A DNA stretch of 42,751 bases. Source: an uncultured Prochlorococcus sp. GTDB taxonomy: Bacteria; Cyanobacteriota; Cyanobacteriia; PCC-6307; Cyanobiaceae. The stretch spans positions 1 to 42,751 of the forward strand of contig CABZHQ010000014.1 of NCBI GenBank assembly GCA_902525585.1, read 5' to 3'. Positions 1 through 7,686 of the stretch are shown here, piece by piece. Each line of letters starts with the position of its first letter. Within the stretch, counting starts at the first letter, position 1. The notes beneath the pieces are model-generated. The model did not search any database. It was not told the origin of the DNA and worked only from the letters and a program-made list of their open reading frames with translations. A program made the translations under genes and the position numbers.

Positions 1-598
1 CCCTTGGCATCATAAAAGTTTCAGCCAGTATTGATGACTCAATTGCAGACAATTCCTCTAACCTTTTGAAAGTTTGATTTTTAGAGAATTTAGTTTGCGC
101 TAGTTTCCAGTAAACTCCAAAATGTCTTGCCTCACTCTCTAGTAGAGACTCATAAAGGGATTTAAACGATTTATCTTCAGAATTCAGCGCAAGCAAGCTT
201 AATCTTTCATGACTTCTTGCTTCAATAAGTCCTGCTATTAAGAAACTATCAAGCATTCTATTGGGCTCTTCCTTTCTTATATTCTTAGACAATTCAGCTC
301 CATATGGAGGCGGTTTTAAGGACTCAAGAGAATGTCCAAGATCCTTTAAAAAATAAAGTATTTTTTCAAAATGCTCTAATTCCTCTCTCGCTATTGGACT
401 TAGAACTTCTGCCAGATTTGGTTCTGATGGATATCTAAACATCAATTGAATGGCTACTCCTGCTGCTTTTCTTTCACAATGAGCATGGTCAATAAGAATT
501 TCTATTGGATTAGATAATGCGAGTTTGATCCACTCATCTGAGGTAAATGAAGATAAATATTTAATATGAGAAGTGGGCCTTTTAAAATCGACTAGCAT
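1..598 (-). CDS. miaE: MiaE-like tRNA 2-methylthio-N6-isopentenyladenosine hydroxylase, 3' end outside window
   Basis: The gene reads leftward from ATG at 598 and leaves the window still open, so about 199 N-terminal residues are visible. Visible motifs are DHAHCERKAAG near residue 37, REELEHFEK near 70, IEARSHERL near 119 and ESEARHFGVYW near 150. These repeated E and ExxH motifs are the iron ligands of the ferritin-like diiron fold of MiaE. MiaE hydroxylates the isopentenyl group on A37 of tRNAs reading U-starting codons. The start codon directly abuts the aroQ stop (TAA then ATG), so the two genes are very likely co-transcribed. The family call is confident. The exact substrate is inferred from the family. 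Confidence 0.85.
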   Translation of the reverse strand, partial: MLVDFKRPTSHIKYLSSFTSDEWIKLALSNPIEILIDHAHCERKAAGVAIQLMFRYPSEPNLAEVLSPIAREELEHFEKILYFLKDLGHSLESLKPPPYGAELSKNIRKEEPNRMLDSFLIAGLIEARSHERLSLLALNSEDKSFKSLYESLLESEARHFGVYWKLAQTKFSKNQTFKRLEELSAIESSILAETFMMPR

Positions 599-1039
599 TT
601 AATCTTTACTACTTAAATATCCAATAATTCCTTCAAGAGCTAAGGAATAACTTGATATTCCGAATCCACTAATAATTCCTATAGCTTTATCTGTAAGAAA
701 AGATTCTTTACGAAAATCTTCTCTACTAAAAATATTTGAAATATGTAACTCTACAAAGGGAATTTTTGATCCAATTAAAGCATCACGAATAGAAATCGAG
801 GTATGAGTAAAAGCGCCAGCGTTTATAAGAATGCCTTGGATACTTTTTACAGAGTTTTGAATTTTATCTACTATTTCTCCTTCGTGATTACTTTGAAAAC
901 ATTCAAGATTAATACTTTTTTCTTTAGCAACTTTAGTTAAATCTTTTTCTATATCACTCAGTGTTTTATTACCATATATTTCAGGTTCTCTAGTGCCCAA
1001 AAGATTTAGATTTGGTCCATTTATCAATAAAATATTCAT
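599..1039 (-). CDS. aroQ: Type II 3-dehydroquinate dehydratase
   Basis: AroQ converts 3-dehydroquinate to 3-dehydroshikimate in the cytosolic shikimate pathway. Diagnostic motifs are NGPNLNLLG at residues 8-16 with the catalytic Tyr in [13 protein letters not shown] near 47, NAGAFTHTS near 76 and VELHISN near 97. The reading frame is open upstream to 1105, but the extra residues are hydrophobic and unrelated to the family, so I start at [10 protein letters not shown] (1039; a tandem Met lies at 1042). This gives 146 aa, the usual type II length. The stop is immediately followed by the miaE start. Upstream, the gene is divergent from the two tRNA genes. Confidence 0.93.
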   Translation of the reverse strand: MNILLINGPNLNLLGTREPEIYGNKTLSDIEKDLTKVAKEKSINLECFQSNHEGEIVDKIQNSVKSIQGILINAGAFTHTSISIRDALIGSKIPFVELHISNIFSREDFRKESFLTDKAIGIISGFGISSYSLALEGIIGYLSSKD

Positions 1040-1141
1040 CATCAATAAAGTCTTTTCTTTACAAATGCTATCTAGAAAGAAACAAAAAAACCAAAACAAT
1101 TTCACACAAAGTGTCCATTAACTGATAAGTTCAATTAGTGG

Positions 1142-1223
1142 GGGTCGGTGCCCGAGTGGTTAAAGGGGGCGGACTGTAAATCCGCTGGCTCTGCCTACGT
1201 TGGTTCAAATCCAACCCGGCCCA
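1142..1223 (+). tRNA. trnY: tRNA-Tyr (GUA)
   Basis: The acceptor strands GGGTCGG (1142-1148) and CCGGCCC (1216-1222) pair over seven positions with one G-U. The anticodon is GTA in the loop ACTGTAAATC, and a long variable arm marks a class II tRNA. The T arm carries GGTTCAAATCC. No CCA is encoded; the discriminator is A1223. The gene lies 10 bp before tRNA-Thr and the two are probably one transcript. Confidence 0.95.
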
Positions 1224-1233
1224 CTTTAAAATT

Positions 1234-1305
<72 letters not shown>

Positions 1306-1434
1306 TGAACAAGAAGTATCTCCATTAATGAGTTTATAAGAATTTGAAAAAATAAAATAATTTTAAGACCACTAAATATGAACGAATTAGAGCAGAAATT
1401 AGAGCATAATTATTTCTTATTAAAATTATTTACT

Positions 1435-1452
1435 TCCCTTGGTAAGGGAGAG
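1435..1452 (+). repeat. 18-bp duplicate of the tRNA-Thr anticodon arm (possible att remnant)
   Basis: Positions 1435-1452 are identical to 1260-1277 inside tRNA-Thr(GGU), covering nearly the whole anticodon stem-loop. The bases flanking the match differ on both sides, so this is a fragment rather than a second tRNA gene. Tyrosine-recombinase elements that insert into tRNA genes commonly leave such partial copies. No integrase remains nearby. The stretch between the tRNA and the copy (1306-1434) is AT-rich with no convincing ORF. Confidence 0.7.
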
Positions 1453-1551
1453 AACCTAAGTTGAGTTCTAGGCAAATTTATAGCCCAATAAAACCAATTA
1501 GTATTAAATAACATTTATATATTTTAGAATTTAAAAAAATTCTTTTAAGAA

Positions 1552-1728
1552 ATGGAATTATCGTCATACAGGATGCATAGAATATATCTTGCAGCGACCA
1601 TGAATTATGGTCTTGGTTCTGATGATCCAGAAGAGTTGGCATACTACAACAAAATCAGAAAAGAGATGGATGATATGAAAAAAAAGCCAGTAAAAAAAGG
1701 GATAACCCTTAATTGGGATAAACCCTAA
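1552..1728 (+). CDS. Small hypothetical protein, 58 aa
   Basis: This ORF runs from ATG to TAA just downstream of the tRNA-Thr fragment. The protein has a Tyr/Met-rich N-terminal half (residues 1-21), an acidic DDPEE stretch, then a basic segment with KKKPVKKG, ending in NWDKP. There is no hydrophobic helix and no recognised domain. The upstream TTTTAAGA is only a weak ribosome site. An in-frame Met at codon 8 or 17 could be the real start. Function is unknown. Confidence 0.5.
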   Translation: MELSSYRMHRIYLAATMNYGLGSDDPEELAYYNKIRKEMDDMKKKPVKKGITLNWDKP

Positions 1729-1739
1729 GAAATAGATAA

Positions 1740-1841
1740 ATGAATCTAAATACTTTTTTATTAATTGATGGGAGTCTTATGCTTGTTGGTCTGCCTTTAC
1801 TTATGATTTTTAAAGGGAAAAAAACCAATCGAAATCATTGA
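1740..1841 (+). CDS. Putative 33-aa single-helix membrane microprotein
   Basis: The ORF starts 11 bp after the preceding small gene. The peptide is short and hydrophobic (FLLIDGSLMLVGLPLLMIF, residues 6-24) followed by a basic tail, KGKKTNRNH. That pattern fits one membrane-spanning helix with a cytoplasmic positive end. No homologous family is recognised, and an ORF this short could occur by chance. Confidence 0.4.
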   Translation: MNLNTFLLIDGSLMLVGLPLLMIFKGKKTNRNH

Positions 1842-1971
1842 TGATTTTAACCATATTCAAATTCGATTGTTGATCCTTTATCCGTATATAGAAGTACCTC
1901 AAACCGTACATATTTATTAGTCGAATGGCCTCTCTAACTAGTTAGAACATAGATGTAGTCGTCATGAGCAA

Positions 1972-2109
1972 ATGTCTACCAAATCCACTCTAAAGGAAGA
2001 ATATAAATCTGAGATTGAAGAAAGATCAGAAGAAGAACTTCTTGAGGAAGAAATCAGGAATCAGCAAACATTGGATAGCTTTGTTGAATCTGATAAAAAA
2101 TGGGGCTGA
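1972..2109 (+). CDS. Small acidic hypothetical protein, 45 aa
   Basis: The sequence is strongly charged and probably a single coiled helix. KSTLKEEYKSEIEERSEEEL is followed by LEEEIRNQQTL and a C-terminus ending DKKWG. There is no membrane segment. The gene precedes another short charged protein (2138-2323) on the same strand by 28 bp, so the pair may be co-transcribed. Function is unknown. Confidence 0.5.
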   Translation: MSTKSTLKEEYKSEIEERSEEELLEEEIRNQQTLDSFVESDKKWG

Positions 2110-2137
2110 TTAAATTTTATTTATTTAGGAGAAAGTT

Positions 2138-2323
2138 ATGAACTTAAAAAGATCACCATTCTCAATTCTAAACAAAGACAAAAGAGAAATGGACTATATC
2201 AAAGGAGTTTACAAGAGAAAAATTCAAGCTGAAATTGAATTTTATAAAGATCCCGAAGACGAAGATAAAAGAGATACAATCCAAGCTCAAGATGTATTGA
2301 TGCTTGATAGGATCTCAATTTAG
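2138..2323 (+). CDS. Small hypothetical protein, 61 aa
   Basis: The gene has the best ribosome site of the local microproteins (AGGAG 7 bases before ATG). The sequence is basic at the N-terminus, with KREMDYIKGVYKRKIQAEI (15-33), then acidic with DPEDEDKRD (38-46). It ends in LMLDRISI. It looks soluble and helical, with no recognised domain. Its TAG stop overlaps the TAA stop of the converging gene in a shared TTAG tetranucleotide. Confidence 0.65.
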   Translation: MNLKRSPFSILNKDKREMDYIKGVYKRKIQAEIEFYKDPEDEDKRDTIQAQDVLMLDRISI

Positions 2324-2622
2324 TTATTTTTTTTCTTCTTCTTCTTATCTTTCTTTTTCTTCTTTACTTTTTCATAAACCTCATCAGCTTTCTTTTCAAT
2401 ACTGTCCAGCTCATTTGAAAGTTCCTTGATAGTTTCTGCTTTTCCCTCTTTAGATACTGTATCTTTTACCTCAATAATTTTAACTGGCTCTTCATGAACT
2501 AAAGTTTCTTTTGCCTTTTCAGTTTTAATTACAAACTTACCTTTGATAAAATTGGCTATAAAAATAAGAACAGGAACATGAGCTAGACCGCCTATTACTA
2601 TTCTTGTTTCTGAATAAACCAT
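2320..2622 (-). CDS. Hypothetical protein with N-terminal hydrophobic helix and polylysine tail, 100 aa
   Basis: Residues 8-28 form a moderately hydrophobic segment (IVIGGLAHVPVLIFIANFI). An acidic/basic helical stretch with likely coiled-coil character follows (AETIKELSNELDSIEKKADE, 63-82). The last 16 residues are almost all lysine. The architecture suggests a small protein anchored at one end with a charged tail that could bind nucleic acid or anionic lipid. The tail is encoded by a low-complexity AAR run, so slippage could change its length. Function is unknown. Confidence 0.6.
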   Translation of the reverse strand: MVYSETRIVIGGLAHVPVLIFIANFIKGKFVIKTEKAKETLVHEEPVKIIEVKDTVSKEGKAETIKELSNELDSIEKKADEVYEKVKKKKKDKKKKKKNN

Positions 2623-2763
2623 TTAATAGTTATGAGAACTGAGATATTTAAGCATAAATTTAGTTTTTAAATTCCTTTTATTAAGCCAATAAACATTTGT
2701 AATCATCTCTTGATTCGTAGATCAAAAATCTTGCTATTAATTTAATAGAGACTTTTTTAAAAA

Positions 2764-2853
2764 ATGCCATTAGACGTTTTTCTAATGAACATGTGTGTTG
2801 TGGTAATAGCGTTGCTTATCAGAAGAGAAATCAAACTTAAGAAGGCGAGATAA
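2764..2853 (+). CDS. Putative 29-aa membrane microprotein
   Basis: A short hydrophobic peptide (DVFLMNMCVVVIALLI, 4-19) is followed by a basic tail, RREIKLKKAR. It sits 3 bp before a second microprotein (2857-2976). The tight spacing makes both more believable as a bicistron. No family is recognised. Confidence 0.4.
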   Translation: MPLDVFLMNMCVVVIALLIRREIKLKKAR

Positions 2854-2856
2854 ATT

Positions 2857-2976
2857 ATGAAAACACAAATTTTAAAAGAGCATTACATTCCAAATATCCA
2901 TGCTATTACTCTTTTACTAATGCTTCTTCTATGCCTGTGGTTTCCGCTTGCACTCAGATTCTTATTAATAATTTAG
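2857..2976 (+). CDS. Putative 39-aa membrane microprotein
   Basis: The ATG lies 3 bp after the preceding stop. Residues 16-39 are almost entirely hydrophobic (AITLLLMLLLCLWFPL, then FLLII), enough for one transmembrane helix. A short polar N-terminus KTQILKEHYIPN precedes it. It could be a small subunit of a membrane complex, but none of the known short photosystem, cytochrome b6f or NDH-1 subunits matches it on sight. Confidence 0.45.
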   Translation: MKTQILKEHYIPNIHAITLLLMLLLCLWFPLALRFLLII

Positions 2977-3100
2977 TCGAACTAATTAGTTAATACTCTT
3001 ATCTTTAAACTCAGCTATATCCTAATTTAGTTTTAAAGATCTTATATGGGATTCCTGTTACGCATTAAACTTGTATAAGTTTGCATAGTTACTTTTTCGA

Positions 3101-3385
3101 CTAATCAGAAACCCAACTTGTGATTTTCGTTGTGCTATAAATATGTCCTCCAGATTCTATATTCTTAATGGTTTCAGGATCTGAAAAAACATGCTTAGCC
3201 ACACCTTCCTCAGCTTGATGAATAACAATAACTTCTTTTGGATCAATTAAACTTTTGCCACGATATAGAGGAGTAAGTCCTACCGTTTTATGAAATGCAT
3301 CTATCTCTGGGCTATCAAACATTTTTACCCATTCCTCAAATGTATTTGAAAGTTTAAAGGTGAAAACAGTAGTTTCAATAGTCAT
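3101..3385 (-). CDS. DUF3764-like small protein, 94 aa
   Basis: The opening TVFTFKLSNTFEEWVKMFDS, an internal LTPLYRGKSLIDP and VIVIHQAEEGVAKHVFSDPE resemble the DUF3764 family, which I know mainly from marine picocyanobacteria. The alternation of beta strands with an amphipathic helix suggests a ferredoxin-like or dimeric alpha-beta-barrel fold. There is no signal peptide. It is the last of three same-strand small genes (4262 to 3101) that all look like one-domain alpha/beta proteins. Function is unknown. Confidence 0.65.
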   Translation of the reverse strand: MTIETTVFTFKLSNTFEEWVKMFDSPEIDAFHKTVGLTPLYRGKSLIDPKEVIVIHQAEEGVAKHVFSDPETIKNIESGGHIYSTTKITSWVSD

Positions 3386-3412
3386 AAAAAAAACTAATTG
3401 CTATTTATTTTA

Positions 3413-3427
3413 GATCGACTGTCAATA
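3413..3427. repeat. 15-bp direct repeat, copy 1 (second copy 3881-3895)
   Basis: GATCGACTGTCAATA occurs here and again at 3881-3895 in the same orientation. Both copies sit just beyond the stop codon of a minus-strand gene (stops at 3429 and 3909). The second copy is followed on the minus strand by a terminator hairpin; this one is not. The repeat could be a trace of segmental duplication or a shared 3' UTR element. Confidence 0.6.
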
Positions 3428-3428
3428 A

Positions 3429-3776
3429 TCAAGAAAAAACTGGTGGATAAGGTGTTTGTCCATTCATTAATGATGTATCAATTGGTTTACAGATATTCAT
3501 CAGAGCATCTTGTCCGAACCCTGGACCAGAGGGTCCATCTATAAACTCCTGAAAATCTTCAGCAGAAATACCCTCTTTTACTTCCCAAAAACAATACACA
3601 GGACCAGTTTTAGTTACGGCATTTGCAGAATGGTTAAAAAATCCTTTTTCTTTATTAGCTGCTACCGCATCATCCCATCCACCACCTGGCGACATTGCCG
3701 CATAAGCTGTTTCCCACCATTTTTCAGCTTTGCCTGCCTTAAATTCATGATGAACAATATAAAAAGTTGATGCCAT
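3429..3776 (-). CDS. Conserved-looking small hypothetical protein, 115 aa
   Basis: It starts with MASTFYIVHHEFKAGKAEKW, a beta strand then a helix, as in stress-response/ABM-type alpha-beta barrels. A Gly/Pro-rich region (AAMSPGGGWDD, 26-36) follows, then a second strand pair (GPVYCFWEVKEGISAEDFQE) and a loop, DGPSGPGFGQDA. The C-terminus is NGQTPYPPVFS. There is no signal peptide or membrane segment. Its base composition is less AT-rich than its neighbours, suggesting stronger constraint or expression. Function is unknown. Confidence 0.6.
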   Translation of the reverse strand: MASTFYIVHHEFKAGKAEKWWETAYAAMSPGGGWDDAVAANKEKGFFNHSANAVTKTGPVYCFWEVKEGISAEDFQEFIDGPSGPGFGQDALMNICKPIDTSLMNGQTPYPPVFS

Positions 3777-3860
3777 AAAAATAATATTTAAGCTGATAAT
3801 AAAGTTACTTTATAAAAGTAAAGGGAAGATTAATTTATTTTGAATTCCTAAATAAAAGAA

Positions 3861-3877
3861 GGGGGCTAAAAGCCCCC
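3861..3877 (-). terminator. Rho-independent terminator of the 3909-4262 gene
   Basis: GGGGGCT and AGCCCCC form a GC-only 7-bp stem around a three-base loop. On the minus strand it is followed by a T-rich stretch (TTCTTTTATTT). It lies about 30 bp past the stop of the minus-strand gene. In such an AT-rich genome this stem stands out. Confidence 0.8.
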
Positions 3878-3908
3878 AGCGATCGACTGTCAATATATAC
3901 AATCTAAA

Positions 3909-4262
3909 TCAAAATCCAGATATTGCTTCATAGAAATCAGCGTCAGGCAGTATTTCCTTCAAGGGTTCAATCTCCTTGGCAGGGCCTTGGACCTGCACAG
4001 TAATATCTGACACTTCAAAAAGCTTAGGAATCATATGTCCCATATTTTTGAGATGAAATAAAGCAGCGGCACCATCTTTATATGCCTCTCTTACATAAGC
4101 CTTATCTGACCCGCATGTAGTGATATTAAAAAAAAGGCAGTCTGGTTCATTAGCTTTTGTTAGTGCCAAAATTTCTTCTAAAAGAGCTATGCACTGGTCC
4201 ATCTTCCCATCCTTGATTGTGAAGTGGGGATGGATAGAAACCATGGATGTATCGAGAGACAT
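3909..4262 (-). CDS. Antibiotic-biosynthesis-monooxygenase (ABM)-like protein, 117 aa
   Basis: The sequence has the ABM pattern: a first strand with VSIHPHFTIKDGK, a helix MDQCIALLEEILALTKANEP (20-39), a strand CLFFNITTCG, an AYVREAYKDGAAALFHLKN motif and a closing strand ITVQVQGP. This family forms dimeric alpha-beta barrels and includes quinol monooxygenases such as YgiN. It is followed by its own terminator (3861-3877). The fold call is reasonable. The substrate cannot be told from sequence. Confidence 0.6.
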   Translation of the reverse strand: MSLDTSMVSIHPHFTIKDGKMDQCIALLEEILALTKANEPDCLFFNITTCGSDKAYVREAYKDGAAALFHLKNMGHMIPKLFEVSDITVQVQGPAKEIEPLKEILPDADFYEAISGF

Positions 4263-4402
4263 GAATTTATAGATATTTCTCCTCTCTTTTTAGCAACTAA
4301 TCTTGATAAACAAGTTAAAAATATAGATTATCTAAAAATTAAGAATTTTAATTTGGTATAGCATGTACCGTTTATACGTTTTTTGAAAGCTATTAATTGG
4401 AT

Positions 4403-4585
4403 ATGAGTTATTTTGCTGAACCAAACCATATTGAATATGATGCATGGTTCGATGAAAACATCGACCCAGTGGATCTTGTGAGTTACTCAGATGAAAAGGA
4501 GTTCAGTGATTCGGTACACTTTAAGTTCCATAAGATGTCGACTAGAAATTTAACGATTGGTTCTTCAGATAATTTTCACTGGTAA
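4403..4585 (+). CDS. Small acidic hypothetical protein, 60 aa
   Basis: The ORF is open from a TTG at 4397, but the ATG at 4403 gives MSYFAEPNHIEYDAWFDENI, the likelier start. The protein is acidic in its first half and has SVHFKFHKMSTRNLTIG in the second. No helix is long enough for a membrane. It lies alone between two minus-strand genes. Function is unknown. Confidence 0.5.
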   Translation: MSYFAEPNHIEYDAWFDENIDPVDLVSYSDEKEFSDSVHFKFHKMSTRNLTIGSSDNFHW

Positions 4586-4621
4586 ATAAAAGATTTTTCA
4601 CTTCGTAGATATTTATGAATC

Positions 4622-4999
4622 TTACGCAGAATATGTTCCATCACTTTCTCTTCTTGCCTTAGCTAATACGATTTCATCTACAACTTTTTCAATCATGTAA
4701 GCACTTTTTTTACCAAAACATTTTTCTTTTTTAATACTCTCAAAATCATTTGGGATTAAATCTTTATATTCACAACAGTCGCATTTAATATCAATTTTCT
4801 TACCTCTGAAAACCTCTAAAGCTCTAGAAAAAATCCATTGCTGAACTGAAATACTTTCCCAACTATCAAAATTCGACCATTCATCAAAATCCCTATTAAG
4901 AATGCCTTTTAATCCATCAGCCTGATTTACATATACTAAGTATGAATCTTTTCTTGGTTCATCATTAATACCAATTGTTTTGACAGAATTTTGATTCAT
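4622..4999 (-). CDS. Hypothetical protein with a CDCC motif, 125 aa
   Basis: This is a soluble alpha-helical protein. Residues 44-65 include WESISVQQWIFSRALEVF, followed by KKIDIKCDCCEYKDL with three closely spaced cysteines near residue 75. A further Cys occurs in KKEKCFGKK. The four cysteines could bind a metal, but no known zinc-finger spacing is recognised. The basic C-terminal helix is KVVDEIVLAKARRES. Unknown family. Confidence 0.6.
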   Translation of the reverse strand: MNQNSVKTIGINDEPRKDSYLVYVNQADGLKGILNRDFDEWSNFDSWESISVQQWIFSRALEVFRGKKIDIKCDCCEYKDLIPNDFESIKKEKCFGKKSAYMIEKVVDEIVLAKARRESDGTYSA

Positions 5000-5069
5000 T
5001 AAATATAGATTAATTGAGTAGTCTTATAAATCTAGAGGATAATTTCAAAAATATAAACAAAAAAATATC

Positions 5070-5537
5070 TCAAATAAGATCATTAATTGCTTTATCCAAT
5101 CTAGAAGTATGATTTGTATTTTTGAGTAATTCAAAATCCTTAAAATCAAAGCCCGGGCCAACACAACAACTCACTAATGTAAATTCGCCTGTACTTTTTG
5201 CAGCTTGCCAATATCCAGATGGGATCATTTCTACAGGATTATTGGAATCTAAAATTAAATTTCTTATTAACTTATTATCATTATCGAGGCACCATAAATT
5301 CAGAGGATCGCCCCTTAAATAAATCCAAATTTCATCAGCATTATTTACTCTGTGCCAAGCACTTTTTGCATCTCTCTCCAAAAGATAATAAATTCCCGTA
5401 ATAAAGTTTCTACTTTGGCCATCTTCCCTTATTAGAGAATTCTCACTTCTTACTATCTCTCTAAACCATCCACCCTCAGGATGAGGAGATAAATTAAATT
5501 GTTTAATTATTTCTATGTTTTTTTTATTAGGATTCAC
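5070..5537 (-). CDS. Cupin (DUF985 family) protein, 155 aa
   Basis: DUF985 cupins are small beta-barrel proteins related to sugar epimerases and yeast YML079w. Diagnostic features are LSPHPEGGWFREIVR (residues 16-30), ITGIYYLLERD (47-57), SAWHRVNNADEIWIYLRGDP (60-79) with the cupin His and Glu, and SCCVGPGFDFKDFELL near the end. Length is typical of the family. The substrate is not established for the family. It stands alone on the minus strand, about 70 bp downstream of the gene at 4622-4999. Confidence 0.85.
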   Translation of the reverse strand: MNPNKKNIEIIKQFNLSPHPEGGWFREIVRSENSLIREDGQSRNFITGIYYLLERDAKSAWHRVNNADEIWIYLRGDPLNLWCLDNDNKLIRNLILDSNNPVEMIPSGYWQAAKSTGEFTLVSCCVGPGFDFKDFELLKNTNHTSRLDKAINDLI

Positions 5538-5617
5538 AACACAAAATATCTTTTAAATTTCTCATATAATTAAAAGCTAACTGAAAAAAATCAAAATAAA
5601 CTATATTTTCTAAAAAC

Positions 5618-5761
5618 TTAAGCACAAATAACTGACAAATCTACAAAATTTTTATTTTCATCTGCCAGCTCAGTAATGATTCTATTCAGCCATTCAGAGG
5701 TGGTTTCACAATACCCTACATTTAAAATAGTTTTTTGCTTTGATGTTTCTTCTTTATGCAT
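5618..5761 (-). CDS. Putative 47-aa hypothetical protein
   Basis: The ORF occupies an otherwise empty gap. The peptide begins with a basic stretch (MHKEETSKQK), then NVGYCETTSEWLNRIITELA, probably one amphipathic helix, and ends VDLSVICA. There is no membrane segment. Its amino-acid mix looks protein-like rather than random AT translation. No family is recognised. Confidence 0.45.
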   Translation of the reverse strand: MHKEETSKQKTILNVGYCETTSEWLNRIITELADENKNFVDLSVICA

Positions 5762-5943
5762 AGTTAAAGTATTTTTATATAAATTAGTCTTTAATTAAAT
5801 CTATGTGAATAAGTCTTAATTACTATCTATTTTAAAAAGTTGTATTTAATACATATTTAAGAACTGCTAGTAAACAAATAAAATTAAATCGTTGACAAGA
5901 AAATGTATACAAGTAAGAGTAGAAAAAATTTATTATTTAACCT

Positions 5944-6129
5944 ATGAATAACATCAAGATTGAGGAATTGATGAAAGTAAGGTTCGATGGTATTGCTAAT
6001 AGAATTGGGCAATTAAGCAAAAGGGAAAGTGAGTCTTTATTGCTTGAGCATCTTGAGTGGTTGGAGGGAGGATGGGAGACTGAAGAAATCTTATTTTTAA
6101 AAAAGCCCTACAGAAAATGGTGGTTCTAA
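5944..6129 (+). CDS. Small hypothetical protein, 61 aa
   Basis: Predominantly helical and charged: KIEELMKVRFDGIANRIGQL, then SKRESESLLLEHLEWLEGGW. It ends with the aromatic/basic KKPYRKWWF. It resembles a helical hairpin. A TTGACA sits at 5892-5897, about 50 bp upstream, and could be a -35 element, but no good -10 follows at the right spacing. The gene converges on thiD. Function is unknown. Confidence 0.55.
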   Translation: MNNIKIEELMKVRFDGIANRIGQLSKRESESLLLEHLEWLEGGWETEEILFLKKPYRKWWF

Positions 6130-6147
6130 CTCCACTTCTATAAATAA

Positions 6148-6927
6148 TTAATGATGGCCTAAGGGACCAGGGCCAGAGCCTATTTTATAAGAATTGTCTA
6201 AAGATTTCTCAACAAATAATTTTGCTTTTTTTATGGAATCAAATAGATCAAAACCTAAAGCCTTGTAACCACAAATAGCAGCACTCAAAGTACAGCCGCT
6301 ACCGTGGGTATTTTTTGTATTTATAAAATTATTAAATAGCCACTCTTTTCTACCATTTAAGTCAAGGAAAAAATCCTTCCCTTTCATATCTTTTAAACCG
6401 CCACCTTTTATAAGTACCGCTTTAGCTCCAAGACCAATAATTTTTCTTGCTGAATTTTCGATATCTTCTTTCCTCCTTATTTCTAAACCAGAAAGTAGAT
6501 TTGCTTCATAAATATTTGGAGTTACCAAATCAGCAATTGGTAATAAGAGTTTTTTATAAGCATTAATAGCAGAATCTTCCAGTAATTTAGAACCAGTTCT
6601 TGTAACCATTACTGGGTCAATAATTTTGGTTATTTTGTAAGTTTTTAATTTTGAAGCAGTATCAATGATTATCCTTTCATTTAATAACATTCCAGTTTTT
6701 AAGGCATCAATACCAAAATCAGCAAATAAAGTATCTAACTGATTTAATAAAGTATTCTTCTCTACTGGTTGAACGCATGTAACCTCTATACTATTTTGTG
6801 CGGTAATACATGTAATAACAGAACATCCATGTACTTTAATGGCCATGAAAGTTCTTAAGTCAGCCTGTATGCCTGCTCCACCCCCTGAGTCACTACCGCC
6901 TATTGAAAGTGCAATTTTAGAATACAT
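6148..6927 (-). CDS. thiD: Hydroxymethylpyrimidine/phosphomethylpyrimidine kinase
   Basis: ThiD phosphorylates HMP and HMP-P to HMP-PP for thiamin synthesis. Family signatures are LSIGGSDSGGGAGIQADLRT (residues 7-26), DPVMVTRTGSKLL near 103, TPNIYEANLLSG near 135, VLIKGGG near 171 and the anion-hole/catalytic motif NTHGSGCTLSAAI near 206. The length of 259 aa is normal. It lies about 50 bp downstream of tenA on the same strand, so the pair probably forms a pyrimidine-salvage operon for thiamin. Confidence 0.95.
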   Translation of the reverse strand: MYSKIALSIGGSDSGGGAGIQADLRTFMAIKVHGCSVITCITAQNSIEVTCVQPVEKNTLLNQLDTLFADFGIDALKTGMLLNERIIIDTASKLKTYKITKIIDPVMVTRTGSKLLEDSAINAYKKLLLPIADLVTPNIYEANLLSGLEIRRKEDIENSARKIIGLGAKAVLIKGGGLKDMKGKDFFLDLNGRKEWLFNNFINTKNTHGSGCTLSAAICGYKALGFDLFDSIKKAKLFVEKSLDNSYKIGSGPGPLGHH

Positions 6928-6976
6928 AATTTATTAACTTGTTTTGGAAAGTAATATAAGTAAATTTTAATTTAAA

Positions 6977-7600
6977 TCAGAAATCTGAATATGCATTAAA
7001 AAAATCTAACTCCAATTCCATAGCTCTCCTGTATAAATATTTGGCCTGATTAATATCATATGTTTCTTTATTAGTCTCAATAAGATTTTCAAGTGAATCT
7101 GCTAACTTTTCAAAGCTCTCATCAGAATAAGTAATTATCCATTCTTTATATTTAATGTCAAAATCCTCCTCATACAAACTTTTTCCTATCCAAGAATAAA
7201 GTCTCATACATGGAGTCATTGCAAACATAATTTCAACGGAGCTAAGTCTTTTAGAAGTATCATCAAGAAAATCTGTATAATTTTTAGTGGCTTTTTTTAT
7301 ATAGTTATTAGACAAATCAATATCCCATTCTTTTGAATACGTTTCATGAAGTATTAACTCCTCTGAAACACCCATTAACAGTTCACTTAACTTCCTTATT
7401 GAGTACTTATCTTTTGATTTGGAAACAGCAAGACCATAAGCCTTAGCAAAAGTCTCTAAAAAGAAATAATCTTGAGCTAAATATTCTTGAAATATATTTT
7501 TAGGGAGACTTCCATTCTTTAAACCTTGAACAAATTTTGTATTTAAACTTAGTAAAGCAATCTCATAATTTTCCTGCCAAAGTTTTTTTGTTATTTTCAT
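6977..7600 (-). CDS. tenA: TenA-family thiaminase II / aminopyrimidine aminohydrolase
   Basis: TenA hydrolyses thiamin breakdown products to HMP, which ThiD then phosphorylates. Features are LWQENYEIA at the N-terminus, LAQDYFFLETFAKAYG with Asp44, AMTPCMRLYSWIG with the nucleophile Cys131 and Tyr135, and AMELELDFFNAYSDF at the C-terminus supplying the catalytic Glu. The position matching B. subtilis Tyr47 appears to be Phe here, judged by counting rather than by an alignment. At 207 aa it is slightly short of the usual 220-235. It is the first gene of a tenA-thiD unit. Confidence 0.92.
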   Translation of the reverse strand: MKITKKLWQENYEIALLSLNTKFVQGLKNGSLPKNIFQEYLAQDYFFLETFAKAYGLAVSKSKDKYSIRKLSELLMGVSEELILHETYSKEWDIDLSNNYIKKATKNYTDFLDDTSKRLSSVEIMFAMTPCMRLYSWIGKSLYEEDFDIKYKEWIITYSDESFEKLADSLENLIETNKETYDINQAKYLYRRAMELELDFFNAYSDF

Positions 7601-7686
7601 TTTTTTGATTTTTAGTTATTCTAAAATTTTTTATATTTTTTACCTACAAACTTAATCTTATTTTTCTAGGATTAAAAGAAAAAATT

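Noticed and set aside
1306-1550. A resident prophage or mobile element beside tRNA-Thr
   Set aside because: No integrase, recombinase or structural gene is present; only a short scar can be supported.
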